Shown one piece after another: positions 7,180 to 14,499 of a DNA stretch of 16,273 nucleotides (positions within the stretch are counted from its first letter, which is position 1; every line of letters starts with the position of its first letter). The DNA comes from an uncultured Lachnospiraceae bacterium. GTDB lineage: Bacteria > Bacillota > Clostridia > Lachnospirales > Lachnospiraceae. The stretch lies in the NCBI GenBank assembly GCA_900539715.1, contig UQDA01000041.1:1-16273 (forward strand), in the 5' to 3' direction. A program made the translations under genes and the position numbers. Under the pieces are notes generated by a model. It made no database searches and was not told where the DNA came from. It was given only the letters and a program-made list of their open reading frames with translations.

Positions 7180-7332
7180 GACTGACTCCTCCTGTTATTG
7201 CATTAGAATTATGTTTCCTGTAAAATATTCCTGTTAAGATATATTTTAGAAATATAAGACGATTCCTGCTAGAATTATTGTTTCATTTTATTGTATTTAT
7301 GTTGCTTTATATCAGAAAGGAGGCTGATTCCC
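7180..7332. promoter_or_regulatory. melA-araC divergent control region with repeated elements
   Basis: AT-rich intergenic region. Two direct copies of TAGAATTAT(T)GTTTC (7204-7217 and 7270-7284) and three copies of TTCCTG (7215-7220, 7228-7233, 7263-7268) are the best candidates for the AraC-type protein's binding sites. No strong consensus promoter is visible in either direction, as expected for activator-dependent transcription. Confidence 0.5.
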
Positions 7333-8259
7333 ATGGAAAATGAAAATACATATATCAACACAGAGCGAGGCTCCTCCCGGGAAACCACCCGGCTGCTGAA
7401 GGAATCGGAAACCGGTGTAGGGATACGGCTGTACTACTGCGGAAGCGAGTCCTGCACGCCAAACCACTCCTTCGGTCCGGCAATCCGCTCCCATTATCTG
7501 ATCCATTTTATCCGAAGCGGAAAAGGAATCTATCTGCGTCAGGGAATGGAATATTCTCTGAAACAGGGAGATGCCTTCCTGATTCTGCCCGGTGAAACCA
7601 CCAAATATATGGCCGATTCCGAAGCCCCCTGGGACTATACCTGGATAGCTTTCGACGGTGCAGGCGCTGAACCGTTGCTTGCAAGCTGCGGTTTTTCTAA
7701 TAATAATCCGGTTTTTCATTCGGATGACGATACAAAAGGAAGCATGTTGATCCGCCAGGCAGAAATCTTCGAATCGCATTTTCATGATCAACGTCTGAAT
7801 TTTCTGGAAATACTTGGTCACTTTTATCTTCTGTTTTCCTGTATGCATACGGATACTCCGGGCACAGGCTCCATGATTCCGGAAAATGCCTGCATCCTTG
7901 AAACCAATTGTAAAAATGCTTCTTCTGCTCAAAGGCTCTATTTTCATCAGGCAACAGAATATCTGAAACATAATTTCAGCTATCCTGTAAAAATAGAGCA
8001 GCTTGCCCGGTATGTCGGTGTGAGCCGTTCCTATCTATATAAAACCTTCATTACCTGCTCCGGAAAAAGCATCCAGCAGTACCTCCTTCGCCTTCGGCTG
8101 CGGGAGGCCTGCAGTCTTCTCGCTGAAACAGAGCGCTCCATTACGGATATTGCCTACTCCTGCGGCTTTACCGACTCTCCCTCCTTCTGCCGCCAGTTTC
8201 GAAAAGCTTACGGGCAGACACCGCTTCAGTTTCGGACCGGAATGTGCACAAACAAATAG
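7333..8259 (+). CDS. AraC-family transcriptional regulator, likely of alpha-galactoside use
   Basis: DNA-binding regulator of 308 residues. The N-terminal half (about 30-170) has the cupin-like effector domain of AraC proteins (HFIRSGKGIYL, GDAFLILPGETTKY, WIAFDGAGAE). The C-terminal part (about 205-302) is the double helix-turn-helix: IEQLARYVGVSRSYLYKTF for the first and ITDIAYSCGFTDSPSFCRQFRK for the second, ending in the typical YGQTPLQFR. The layout resembles MsmR/RafR activators of raffinose and melibiose genes. I start at 7333, where AAAGGAGG (7316-7323) is well placed, rather than at an upstream in-frame ATG at 7291. Divergence from melA suggests it activates melA when galactosides are present (inference). 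Confidence 0.9.
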   Translation: MENENTYINTERGSSRETTRLLKESETGVGIRLYYCGSESCTPNHSFGPAIRSHYLIHFIRSGKGIYLRQGMEYSLKQGDAFLILPGETTKYMADSEAPWDYTWIAFDGAGAEPLLASCGFSNNNPVFHSDDDTKGSMLIRQAEIFESHFHDQRLNFLEILGHFYLLFSCMHTDTPGTGSMIPENACILETNCKNASSAQRLYFHQATEYLKHNFSYPVKIEQLARYVGVSRSYLYKTFITCSGKSIQQYLLRLRLREACSLLAETERSITDIAYSCGFTDSPSFCRQFRKAYGQTPLQFRTGMCTNK

Positions 8260-8283
8260 TATTTTCCTTCTTTTCCGACAAAA

Positions 8284-8316
8284 CATGAAAAATATTTTTC
8301 ATGATATGATTTTTTT
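8284..8316 (+). terminator. Weak AT-rich terminator candidate after the AraC gene
   Basis: Perfect 20-base palindrome CATGAAAAAT / ATTTTTCATG (8284-8303), followed six bases later by a run of seven T (8310-8316). The stem is AT-rich, so termination may be partial. Confidence 0.45.
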
Positions 8317-8317
8317 G

Positions 8318-8346
8318 TTGACACCCGGAATTTCTCATGATATAAT
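8318..8346 (+). promoter_or_regulatory. Perfect-consensus promoter of the tRNA-Thr gene
   Basis: TTGACA (8318-8323), 17-base spacer, TATAAT (8341-8346), 40 bases before the mature tRNA start. Full consensus strength is normal for a stable RNA gene. Confidence 0.92.
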
Positions 8347-8386
8347 TTGATTCGTTGTGAGGCACAAAACACACAACAGGGCATAA

Positions 8387-8459
8387 GCTGCTGTGGCTCA
8401 GTCGGTAGAGCGTCGCATTGGTAGTGCGGAGGTCACGGGTCCGATTCCCGTCAGCAGCT
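8387..8459 (+). tRNA. tRNA-Thr (anticodon GGT)
   Basis: A 73-nt cloverleaf. Acceptor GCTGCTG (8387-8393) pairs with CAGCAGC (8452-8458). The D-arm is GCTC/GAGC. The anticodon stem TCGCA/TGCGG encloses loop TTGGTAG, with anticodon GGT at 8420-8422 reading ACC. The variable loop is AGGTC, and the T-arm is ACGGG/CCCGT with loop TCCGATT. Discriminator is T; the CCA end is not encoded. Confidence 0.96.
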
Positions 8460-8468
8460 CGTATAGAG

Positions 8469-8510
8469 AATCCCGGAAAGGTTGATTTTATCAGCTTTCC
8501 GGGATTTTTT
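8469..8510 (+). terminator. Terminator of the tRNA-Thr gene
   Basis: Perfect 12-bp stem AATCCCGGAAAG / CTTTCCGGGATT (8469-8480 with 8495-8506) followed by a T run to 8510. Confidence 0.93.
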
Positions 8511-8540
8511 CGTAGTGCGCCCGCCGGGCGTGCCATATAC

Positions 8541-8582
8541 TAAAACAGCCATCCTTTTCCTTTACGGCTCAGGATGGCTGTT
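8541..8582 (-). terminator. Terminator after cyuA, convergent with the tRNA terminator
   Basis: 12-bp stem (8544-8555 with 8571-8582, AACAGCCATCCT / AGGATGGCTGTT). On the minus strand it ends in TTTTAG. It lies 24 bases past the cyuA stop. Confidence 0.85.
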
Positions 8583-8605
8583 GCTCTGTTCTTATAAAAT
8601 CCTTC

Positions 8606-9907
8606 TCAGTCACAATGCGTCATGATGCGGATTATCTCCTCGTCCGTTTCGCACATCCCGCGCGCGCCGAGGCGGTAAATATTGCGGATGGTATTTTCTA
8701 CGCCCTTTGAAACGATTCCGTCCTCCGCCAAAAACTGCTGTCCCTGACAGTACATATCATAACCCAGTATCCCGGCATCCACCGATGCTGCTATCTTTCC
8801 CGCACAGGACGGCTTTGCCCCGTCGCAGACGATTCCCGAGACTATCGCTATTGCATTGACGAGCGTATGGGAAACCTCCTCCAGCCCGCCGCCGCACAGC
8901 CACGCGATACCACAGCCCGCCGCGCAGCCTGCGCTCACTGCCCCGCAAAAGGCTGAGAGCGGACCAATTCCGGATTTTAAATGAATGGCGATAAGGTTCG
9001 ACACAAGAAGCGCTCTGTAAAGCGATTCCTGAGAAACACCCAGATGTCTCGCATATTCGATAACAGGGACCGAAACCGTGATGCCCTGATTCCCGCTGCC
9101 CGAGTTGATCACTACCGGAAGCTCGCAGCCGCTCATGCGCGCATCGGAACCGGCTGCCGCCAGTGCTACCGCGCGGTTTCTCACATCGCTCCCTCTGCTC
9201 TTTAAAAGAACATTTCCGATATTCGCTCCCCACTCATGCTCCAGACCTTCCTGCGCTATCGCATAATTATATTTTATCTGACGTTCCAGCGTTTCCTTGA
9301 CTGTCGAAAGCTCTGCTCTTTCTGCGAATGCAACAATATTTTCAATGCAAAGTCCGCTCCTGTCTGCTTTTTTCTCAGAAACCGGCGCGTTCTCCTCTGC
9401 TGCTTCCAGCAAAACAGCTCCGTCCTTCTCTATCCTCACAATATTGGAATGATACTTTGCCACCCGCACAAACGCCGTATGACCGTTTCCTTCTCCCGTC
9501 ATGCGGATATCCAGCTTATCGCCGTCATCCAGTGCTCTTATCTTGATTCCAATCCGTTCCAGGCATTCGCGTATCTTCTGCTTTTCTTCCTGCGATACCT
9601 CCGCGATGACTTCCAGCTTTCTTTCCGTGCGCCCTGCCGCTATCCCGGCAGCCGCAGCCGCCGCGATGCCCTTTAGCCCTCCGGTGTTCGGTACTATCAC
9701 GCTCTTTACATTTTTGATGATATTACCGGATGCCTCCACCAGAATGCTTTCCGGTGCACAGCCCAGCACATCCCGCAGCTTCGACGCGCAGTAGGCTATT
9801 GCTATCGGCTCCGTACAGCCGAATGCCGGTGTCAGCTCCTCCTTTAATATTTCCGGAAACTCCCTGAAAATATCTGTTTTATCTGTATTGTCCTTCAACA
9901 CTTCCAT
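8606..9907 (-). CDS. cyuA: L-cysteine desulfidase (CyuA/YhaM, UPF0597 family)
   Basis: Cytoplasmic iron-sulfur enzyme of 433 residues expected to break L-cysteine down to pyruvate, ammonia and sulfide. The family hallmark TPAFGCTEP places Cys31 near the N-terminus. Further cysteines occur in AFCGAVSAGC (321, 328) and VCDGAKPSC (361, 368), in line with [4Fe-4S] ligation known from the archaeal member. Other family blocks are SGNIIKNVKSV, INSGSGNQG and GIGPLSAFCGA. Older annotations call it serine dehydratase alpha-like. An in-frame TTG at 9913 is possible, but the ATG at 9907 is better placed behind AGGA at six bases. No terminator separates it from the upstream esterase gene, but it has a likely own promoter within a palindrome (9973-9993). 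Confidence 0.9.
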   Translation of the reverse strand: MEVLKDNTDKTDIFREFPEILKEELTPAFGCTEPIAIAYCASKLRDVLGCAPESILVEASGNIIKNVKSVIVPNTGGLKGIAAAAAAGIAAGRTERKLEVIAEVSQEEKQKIRECLERIGIKIRALDDGDKLDIRMTGEGNGHTAFVRVAKYHSNIVRIEKDGAVLLEAAEENAPVSEKKADRSGLCIENIVAFAERAELSTVKETLERQIKYNYAIAQEGLEHEWGANIGNVLLKSRGSDVRNRAVALAAAGSDARMSGCELPVVINSGSGNQGITVSVPVIEYARHLGVSQESLYRALLVSNLIAIHLKSGIGPLSAFCGAVSAGCAAGCGIAWLCGGGLEEVSHTLVNAIAIVSGIVCDGAKPSCAGKIAASVDAGILGYDMYCQGQQFLAEDGIVSKGVENTIRNIYRLGARGMCETDEEIIRIMTHCD

Positions 9908-9972
9908 CCTCAATCCTGTCCGCAGCTCCTGCGGATGCCCTTTTCTCTCATATCAGATACCGCCGCACTTTT

Positions 9973-9993
9973 GTACAGTATAGCATACTGTAC
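9973..9993 (-). promoter_or_regulatory. Perfect palindromic operator overlapping an extended -10 promoter of cyuA
   Basis: Palindrome GTACAGTAT-N3-ATACTGTAC. On the minus strand it contains TGCTATACT, an extended -10 (hexamer at 9977-9982), about 70 bases before the cyuA ATG. There is no T run on either side, so a terminator is unlikely. A dimeric repressor bound here would block the promoter. The regulator is unknown. Confidence 0.6.
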
Positions 9994-10018
9994 GGCGCAA
10001 TACCAGCCATTTTTCCGG

Positions 10019-11140
10019 TCAGTCTTCAAACAGCCTCGGCAGAAATTCCAGCGCACACTGTCTCCACACGTTCCAGTCATGACCGCCCTCATACACCCTG
10101 CGCACCTGCTTCAGCCCGCTTTCCTCGCACATTTCATCCTCTTCCATAAAATAGGAGAAAAACACATCCTCCCGCCCCATCGCCCGAAACAGCAGCCGGC
10201 AGTTTTCATTGAACGTCTTCGGATTTTGCAGGGCAGCGCGCAGGTGCGTATCGTCCGCCTCCTCCACACCGATATAGTTGCGTAAAAATCCCGAAAACAA
10301 TCCTATCCAGCCAAACAGCTCAGGATTTCCAAAGGCGGTCATCGCCGCCTGCATCGAGCCCATCGACAGTCCCGCTATCGCGCGTCCCTCCCTGTCCGTC
10401 CTGACCTCATATCTTCCCTCGATAAAGGGCATCATATCCGTTTTAAAAAAAGCGGGGAACAGCGTATGCTCCAGCTCTTTTTCGTCTTCCGGGCTCCTGA
10501 GCATCCCGTCCGCCATTACGACCAGCATCGGTCTGACCTTTTCCTGCGCCAGCAGGTTGTCCATAATGTTGGCTATCCTCCCATGCCATACCCAGCTCGT
10601 CTCATTTTCCCCAAAACCGTGCTGCAAATACAGAACGGGCAACGCCTCCTCCACATACTGTTCCGGCGGAACATAGACGAGACAGCATTCCTCCCGCCCC
10701 GTCGTCTCCGAAAAAAAGTATTCGTGCCGCACATCTCCGTGGGGAACCTTATGCCGCGCATATTCTTCCTTCACCGGCTCTATTTCCAGATAATTGCACG
10801 GCCGGGAATTTCCGTATCCGATAGGTAAAAACGGGCTCAGCACCTCCACACCGTTGACTGCCAGCGTTACATAATAAAATCCCGGCAGAAGCGGAAGGCT
10901 CACCTCCCATACATTCCGCTCCACCTCCAGAAAAATAAATTTTCTTTTTCCCGCATACAGCTCCAGATCGCAGGCATTTTTCATCCAGAGGCGCAGGAAT
11001 GCCCTGCCGTCCTCCCTGTAAAAAAGCCCCTGTTCCGGCTGCCTTTCATGTATCGCCGTCAACGGAAACAGGCGGGGCCTGCGAAATGCCACCGCCTGAT
11101 CCTGCACGCTGCCTCCTTTTCTTTCCAAAAAATCTTCCAT
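10019..11140 (-). CDS. Alpha/beta-hydrolase esterase, CE1/esterase-D-like, with N-terminal beta-sandwich
   Basis: A 373-residue protein in two parts. Residues about 30-115 look like an E-set/CBM48-type beta-sandwich (LFYREDGRAFLRLWMKN, WEVSLPLLPGFYYVTL). Residues about 135-370 are a putative esterase of the feruloyl/acetyl-xylan or enterochelin-esterase kind: PVLYLQHGFGENETSW forms the oxyanion-side strand, nucleophile Ser259 lies in GLSMGS, and the catalytic His is His354 in GGHDWNVWR. The acid is possibly Asp325 in MGREDVF. No signal peptide is visible, so it acts in the cytoplasm, perhaps on esterified sugars or oligosaccharides that were taken up. It starts five bases after the sigH stop, with AGGA inside the sigH end, so it is coupled to sigH. 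The physiological substrate cannot be read from sequence. Confidence 0.85.
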   Translation of the reverse strand: MEDFLERKGGSVQDQAVAFRRPRLFPLTAIHERQPEQGLFYREDGRAFLRLWMKNACDLELYAGKRKFIFLEVERNVWEVSLPLLPGFYYVTLAVNGVEVLSPFLPIGYGNSRPCNYLEIEPVKEEYARHKVPHGDVRHEYFFSETTGREECCLVYVPPEQYVEEALPVLYLQHGFGENETSWVWHGRIANIMDNLLAQEKVRPMLVVMADGMLRSPEDEKELEHTLFPAFFKTDMMPFIEGRYEVRTDREGRAIAGLSMGSMQAAMTAFGNPELFGWIGLFSGFLRNYIGVEEADDTHLRAALQNPKTFNENCRLLFRAMGREDVFFSYFMEEDEMCEESGLKQVRRVYEGGHDWNVWRQCALEFLPRLFED

Positions 11141-11145
11141 CTGCG

Positions 11146-11778
11146 TTATCCTGCGTTTTCCTTTCCATTACGCAAAAGCGCGCGCTTTAGCTTTCCTTTG
11201 ATACGCTGCAGCGCGTTGTCCGTACTTTTTGCATCCCGGCCGAGCACACGGGCTATCTGAACATATCCCATCCCGGTCAGATGCAGATCCAAAACCTGCT
11301 TTTCCAGCGGGCTCAGTTCCTTTTCGATTGTCTTTTCCAAAAGTTCTACGTTTTCCCGCGCTATCACCAGCTCCTCCGGATTGCGCTCCCTGCTGTCTTC
11401 CGGTTCAAATACCACTCTTCCGCCGTTTTCATCTTCCTGAAAAGCTTCCTGACTCAAAGAAACGTAGCGGTTCAGCGGCGCGTGTTTTTTGCGGGTCGAG
11501 GCCTGCACCGCAGTGTACATCTGGCGGGAAATGCACAAATCCGCAAACGTAAAAAAGCTTGCATCCCTTCCCGCGTCATAATCCCTCACCGCCTTGAACA
11601 GACCTATCATCCCTTCCTGTATCAGGTCCTCTCCGTCCGCGCCAAGAAGATACATGGATTTTGCCTTGCTCCGCACGAGTCCCTTGTATTTTTCCATAAG
11701 AAAATCCATTACCCTGCCGTCTCCGTCCCGCAGGCTCTGTATCAGTTCTTCATCCGTACATTCTTCGTATTTTTCCAT
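11146..11778 (-). CDS. sigH: RNA polymerase sigma-H factor (early sporulation / post-exponential)
   Basis: Sigma-70-family factor of 210 residues matching SigH/Spo0H. Region 2 contains DFLMEKYKGLVRSKAKSMYLLGADGEDLIQEGMIGLFKAVRDYD (about 25-68, written here in its conserved order) and then FADLCISRQMYTAV. The KKHAPLN block and NPEELVIARE linker are typical. Region 4 (about 150-200) reads LSPLEKQVLDLHLTGMGY followed by the helix-turn-helix with STDNALQRIKGKL. The ATG at 11778 (GGGAG upstream) gives the family-typical N-terminus; a TTG at 11823 with a GGAG site would add 15 residues. It follows rlmB by 61 bases, as in the conserved cysE-cysS-mrnC-rlmB-(yacP)-sigH cluster, but yacP is absent. An esterase gene follows in place of the usual rpmG-secE-nusG. 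Confidence 0.93.
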   Translation of the reverse strand: MEKYEECTDEELIQSLRDGDGRVMDFLMEKYKGLVRSKAKSMYLLGADGEDLIQEGMIGLFKAVRDYDAGRDASFFTFADLCISRQMYTAVQASTRKKHAPLNRYVSLSQEAFQEDENGGRVVFEPEDSRERNPEELVIARENVELLEKTIEKELSPLEKQVLDLHLTGMGYVQIARVLGRDAKSTDNALQRIKGKLKRALLRNGKENAG

Positions 11779-11839
11779 GCCGCTCCCGTTCTCTGCCGCG
11801 CGCCTTCCGTCTTCCTCCCGCAAAATGCTTTCTCCGTTA

Positions 11840-12580
11840 CTATTTCAGGCGCTGGCGCACTATCTCATAAGCCAGGACTCCCGCTGCTACCGATGCGTTC
11901 AGGGAATCAATATCTCCCTTCATCGGGATAGAAGCGATCATATCGCATTTTTCACGGACAAGGCGGCCTACTCCTTCGCCTTCATTCCCTATCACAAGGC
12001 CGATAGGACCTTTCAGGTTCAGGTCGTACATCTGCGTGCCTCCCATATCCGCGCACACAAACCAGATTCCTTCTTTTTTCAGCTCTTCTATCGTCTTTGC
12101 CAGATTGGTCACTCTTGCAACCGGCGTAAAATTCAACGCTCCCGCGCTCGTCTTTGCCACTACCGCAGTCAGCCCTGCCGCTCTGTTTTTGGGCACGATC
12201 ACCCCGTGTGCCCCCGCAAGGTTCGCCGTTCGTATGATGGCGCCCAGATTATGAGGGTCTTCAATATTATCCAGAAGGAAAATGAACGGAGGCTCTCCCT
12301 TTTTACGGGCATTTTCCAGAATCTCCTCCACCTCTGCATATTCATATGCCGCAGCATAGGCGATCACACCCTGATGATGGCCCGTCTCGGAAAGCTGATC
12401 AAGGCGTTCCTTGGTTACAAATTTCACAGGCGTTCCCTTTGCCTTTGCCTCTCTCTTTATCGTCAGAACAGGCCCGTCCTGACATCCATCCAGTATGAAC
12501 AGCTTGTCGATGGGACGTCCCGCCCGGTACGCTTCTATCACAGCGTTTCTTCCCTCTATTGTAAATTCTTCATAGCGCAT
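11840..12580 (-). CDS. rlmB: 23S rRNA 2'-O-ribose guanosine methyltransferase, TrmH/SpoU family
   Basis: A 246-residue SPOUT-class methyltransferase expected to methylate the 2'-O of G2251 (E. coli numbering) in 23S rRNA. A short N-terminal substrate-binding domain (1-75, starting IEGRNAVIEA) precedes the knotted catalytic domain. Motif 1 is LDNIEDPHNLGAIIRTA (about 103-119), motif 2 IGNEGEGV (197-204) and motif 3 SLNASVAAGVLAYE (226-239), all intact. AGGAGA is eight to nine bases before the ATG. Its neighbour mrnC, 25 bases upstream, also acts in 23S rRNA maturation. The assignment to RlmB rather than another TrmH paralogue rests on length and the conserved cluster position. Confidence 0.92.
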   Translation of the reverse strand: MRYEEFTIEGRNAVIEAYRAGRPIDKLFILDGCQDGPVLTIKREAKAKGTPVKFVTKERLDQLSETGHHQGVIAYAAAYEYAEVEEILENARKKGEPPFIFLLDNIEDPHNLGAIIRTANLAGAHGVIVPKNRAAGLTAVVAKTSAGALNFTPVARVTNLAKTIEELKKEGIWFVCADMGGTQMYDLNLKGPIGLVIGNEGEGVGRLVREKCDMIASIPMKGDIDSLNASVAAGVLAYEIVRQRLK

Positions 12581-12605
12581 TTGCGTTGTCTCCTTTTTTA
12601 ACAGC

Positions 12606-13046
12606 TCAAAGCTCAGTTCCTGTCAGCTCAAGGCTTTTTTTCACCAGATACAAAAGGCGCTCCGTCCGGTCTGTCAGATACAAAAATCCGTACAGCGCCT
12701 CCAGTCCCGTCGCCTTGCGGTAATCCCCGATGGATGCGTTTTTAGCAGAGGAATGGGAATGGGCATTGCGCCCTCTTTTATAAACCGCCTGTTCCTCCTC
12801 CGTCAGCTCCCCGAAGACCGCCTCCGCCTGCGCCGCCTGTGCCTGCGCTTTTACGACGGCGCTCTTTTTCTGATGAAGGGTGTTGGGCGCGGTATTACCG
12901 CGCTCCACCACGACCGTTCGTATCACCAGATCATAAATGCAGTCTCCCACAAATGCCAGCGTCAGCGGAGAATAGGTACGGATATCCACATTTTTGCAGC
13001 CAAATACATCTCTTATCCCCAAAAGCAGGCTCATGCTCTCTTCCAT
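12606..13046 (-). CDS. mrnC: Mini-ribonuclease 3 (23S rRNA maturation)
   Basis: A 146-residue RNase III catalytic domain without a double-stranded-RNA-binding domain, as is usual for Mini-III. The signature YSPLTLAFVGDCIYDLVIRT (about 25-44) carries the catalytic Asp, and the RGRNAHSHSSAKNASIGDYRKATGLEA region (about 92-118) holds the second conserved part with the acidic residues of the active site. It trims the ends of 23S precursor rRNA. The chosen ATG (13046, GGGAG just upstream) overlaps the cysS end by 16 bases. An ATG four codons later (13034) forms an ATGA stop-start overlap with cysS and is equally possible. Either way translation is coupled to cysS. Confidence 0.93.
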   Translation of the reverse strand: MEESMSLLLGIRDVFGCKNVDIRTYSPLTLAFVGDCIYDLVIRTVVVERGNTAPNTLHQKKSAVVKAQAQAAQAEAVFGELTEEEQAVYKRGRNAHSHSSAKNASIGDYRKATGLEALYGFLYLTDRTERLLYLVKKSLELTGTEL

Positions 13047-14440
13047 TTCACTCCCTCACGGGTATCTTCCAGAACGATACCTTTTTCCAGCAGCTCGTTT
13101 CTTATCTCATCCGCCCTTGCGAAATTTTTCGCCTTACGAGCATCCTGACGTTCCTGGATAAGCGCTTCGATGTCCTCTGCCAGAAGCTCCTGCTTTGTCT
13201 CAACGGTCAGACCGCAGATGTCCGCCAGCGTTTTTATCTCCTCGCCCAGCGCGTTCCAGAAGGCTTTGGAATGGCTCTCCTCGCCCAGCGTGTTTGCAAA
13301 TTTCACCAGCTCGAAAATAGCTGCCAGAGCATCCGCCGTGTTGAAATCGTCATCCATTGCCTGATCGAATTTATCCGCATATGCCTGCGCCTTTTCCAGA
13401 AGCTCTTTTTCCGCATCGGAAAGCTCTGCCGCTTCCGCATTCTGCGCTTTGAACGCCAGCGTGGAAACCGCCGTTCTGATACGGTCAAGACCGTTTGCCG
13501 CAGCTTCCATCAGTTCTGCCGAGAAGTTTAAGGGGCTTCTGTAATGTGCCGAAAGCATGAAGAAACGCAGCACCATCGGGTCGTATTTTGCCACGATATC
13601 GCGCACCGTGAAAAAGTTTCCTGCGGATTTGCTCATCTTATGATTATCGATATTTAAAAAGGCGTTGTGCATCCAGTAACGCGCAAAGTTTTTGCCATTT
13701 GCAGCCTCGGACTGCGCGATTTCGTTTTCATGATGAGGGAATATCAAATCCTCACCGCCTGCATGAATGTCTATCTCATCGCCCAGATATTTTTTGCTCA
13801 TCACGGAGCACTCGATGTGCCAGCCCGGACGCCCTTCGCACCACGGAGATTCCCATGCCGGTTCTCCTTCTTTTTTCGGCTTCCAGAGTACGAAATCGAG
13901 CGGATCTTCCTTCTGATCCTGTCCCGAAACGAGCAGGGAACGCTTACCGCCTTCTAAATCATCCAGATTTTTGTGGGAAAGCTTTCCATATTCCTTAAAG
14001 CTTCTCGTACGGAAATAGACCGTGCCGTCCGCCGCCGGATAAGCGTGTCCCTTCTCTATCAGCGTTTCTATCATCTCCTCCATGCCCGCAATCTCTTTTG
14101 TCGCCTGCGGATGAACGGTCGCAGGGCGCACGTTCATGGATGCCATGTCTTTTTTGCACTCTTCGATGTAACGCTCGGAGATTACTTCTGCGGAAACGCC
14201 CTCTTCCACCGATTTTTTGATTATCTTATCGTCCACGTCTGTAAAATTGCTGACATAATTGACTTCATAGCCCTTATGCTCCATGTAACGGCGCACCGTA
14301 TCGAACACGATCATCGGACGCGCGTTGCCGATATGGATCAGGTTGTATACGGTAGGGCCGCATACATACATCCGCACCTTGCCCGGCTCTATCGGGACAA
14401 ATTCTTCTTTTTTCTTCGTCAGCGTGTTGTAGATTTTCAT
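13031..14440 (-). CDS. cysS: Cysteinyl-tRNA synthetase
   Basis: Class I aminoacyl-tRNA synthetase of 469 residues that charges tRNA-Cys. The HIGH motif appears as HIGNARP (36-42) and the KMSKS motif as KMSKSAGN (268-275). Zinc ligands expected by homology are Cys27 (YVCGPTVY), Cys211 (WHIECSVM), His236 and Glu240 (FPHHENE). The C-terminal helical and anticodon-binding parts follow, and length is normal. The ATG has AGAGG about six bases upstream. It lies 59 bases after cysE; a small hairpin (14456-14472) without a T run sits in that gap and may protect or process the mRNA. Expression is expected to follow the cysteine T-box upstream of cysE. Confidence 0.97.
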   Translation of the reverse strand: MKIYNTLTKKKEEFVPIEPGKVRMYVCGPTVYNLIHIGNARPMIVFDTVRRYMEHKGYEVNYVSNFTDVDDKIIKKSVEEGVSAEVISERYIEECKKDMASMNVRPATVHPQATKEIAGMEEMIETLIEKGHAYPAADGTVYFRTRSFKEYGKLSHKNLDDLEGGKRSLLVSGQDQKEDPLDFVLWKPKKEGEPAWESPWCEGRPGWHIECSVMSKKYLGDEIDIHAGGEDLIFPHHENEIAQSEAANGKNFARYWMHNAFLNIDNHKMSKSAGNFFTVRDIVAKYDPMVLRFFMLSAHYRSPLNFSAELMEAAANGLDRIRTAVSTLAFKAQNAEAAELSDAEKELLEKAQAYADKFDQAMDDDFNTADALAAIFELVKFANTLGEESHSKAFWNALGEEIKTLADICGLTVETKQELLAEDIEALIQERQDARKAKNFARADEIRNELLEKGIVLEDTREGVKWKRA

Positions 14441-14499
14441 ATTTACCTCTCATTCTGCCGCTTTTTGCGGCATTATCTGTTTTTGTATATTTATATAGC

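Noticed and set aside
8387..8510. Integration (att) site at the tRNA-Thr 3' end
   Set aside because: No second copy of the tRNA 3' end and no integrase gene is visible in the window.
11594..12601. Long plus-strand open frame opposite rlmB and sigH
   Set aside because: It lies fully antisense to two recognised genes, has no matching protein features, and has no ribosome site; it is a shadow.
14456..14472. Terminator between cysE and cysS
   Set aside because: The hairpin TGCCGC-TTTTT-GCGGCA has no T run after it on the minus strand, and the genes clearly belong to one operon.
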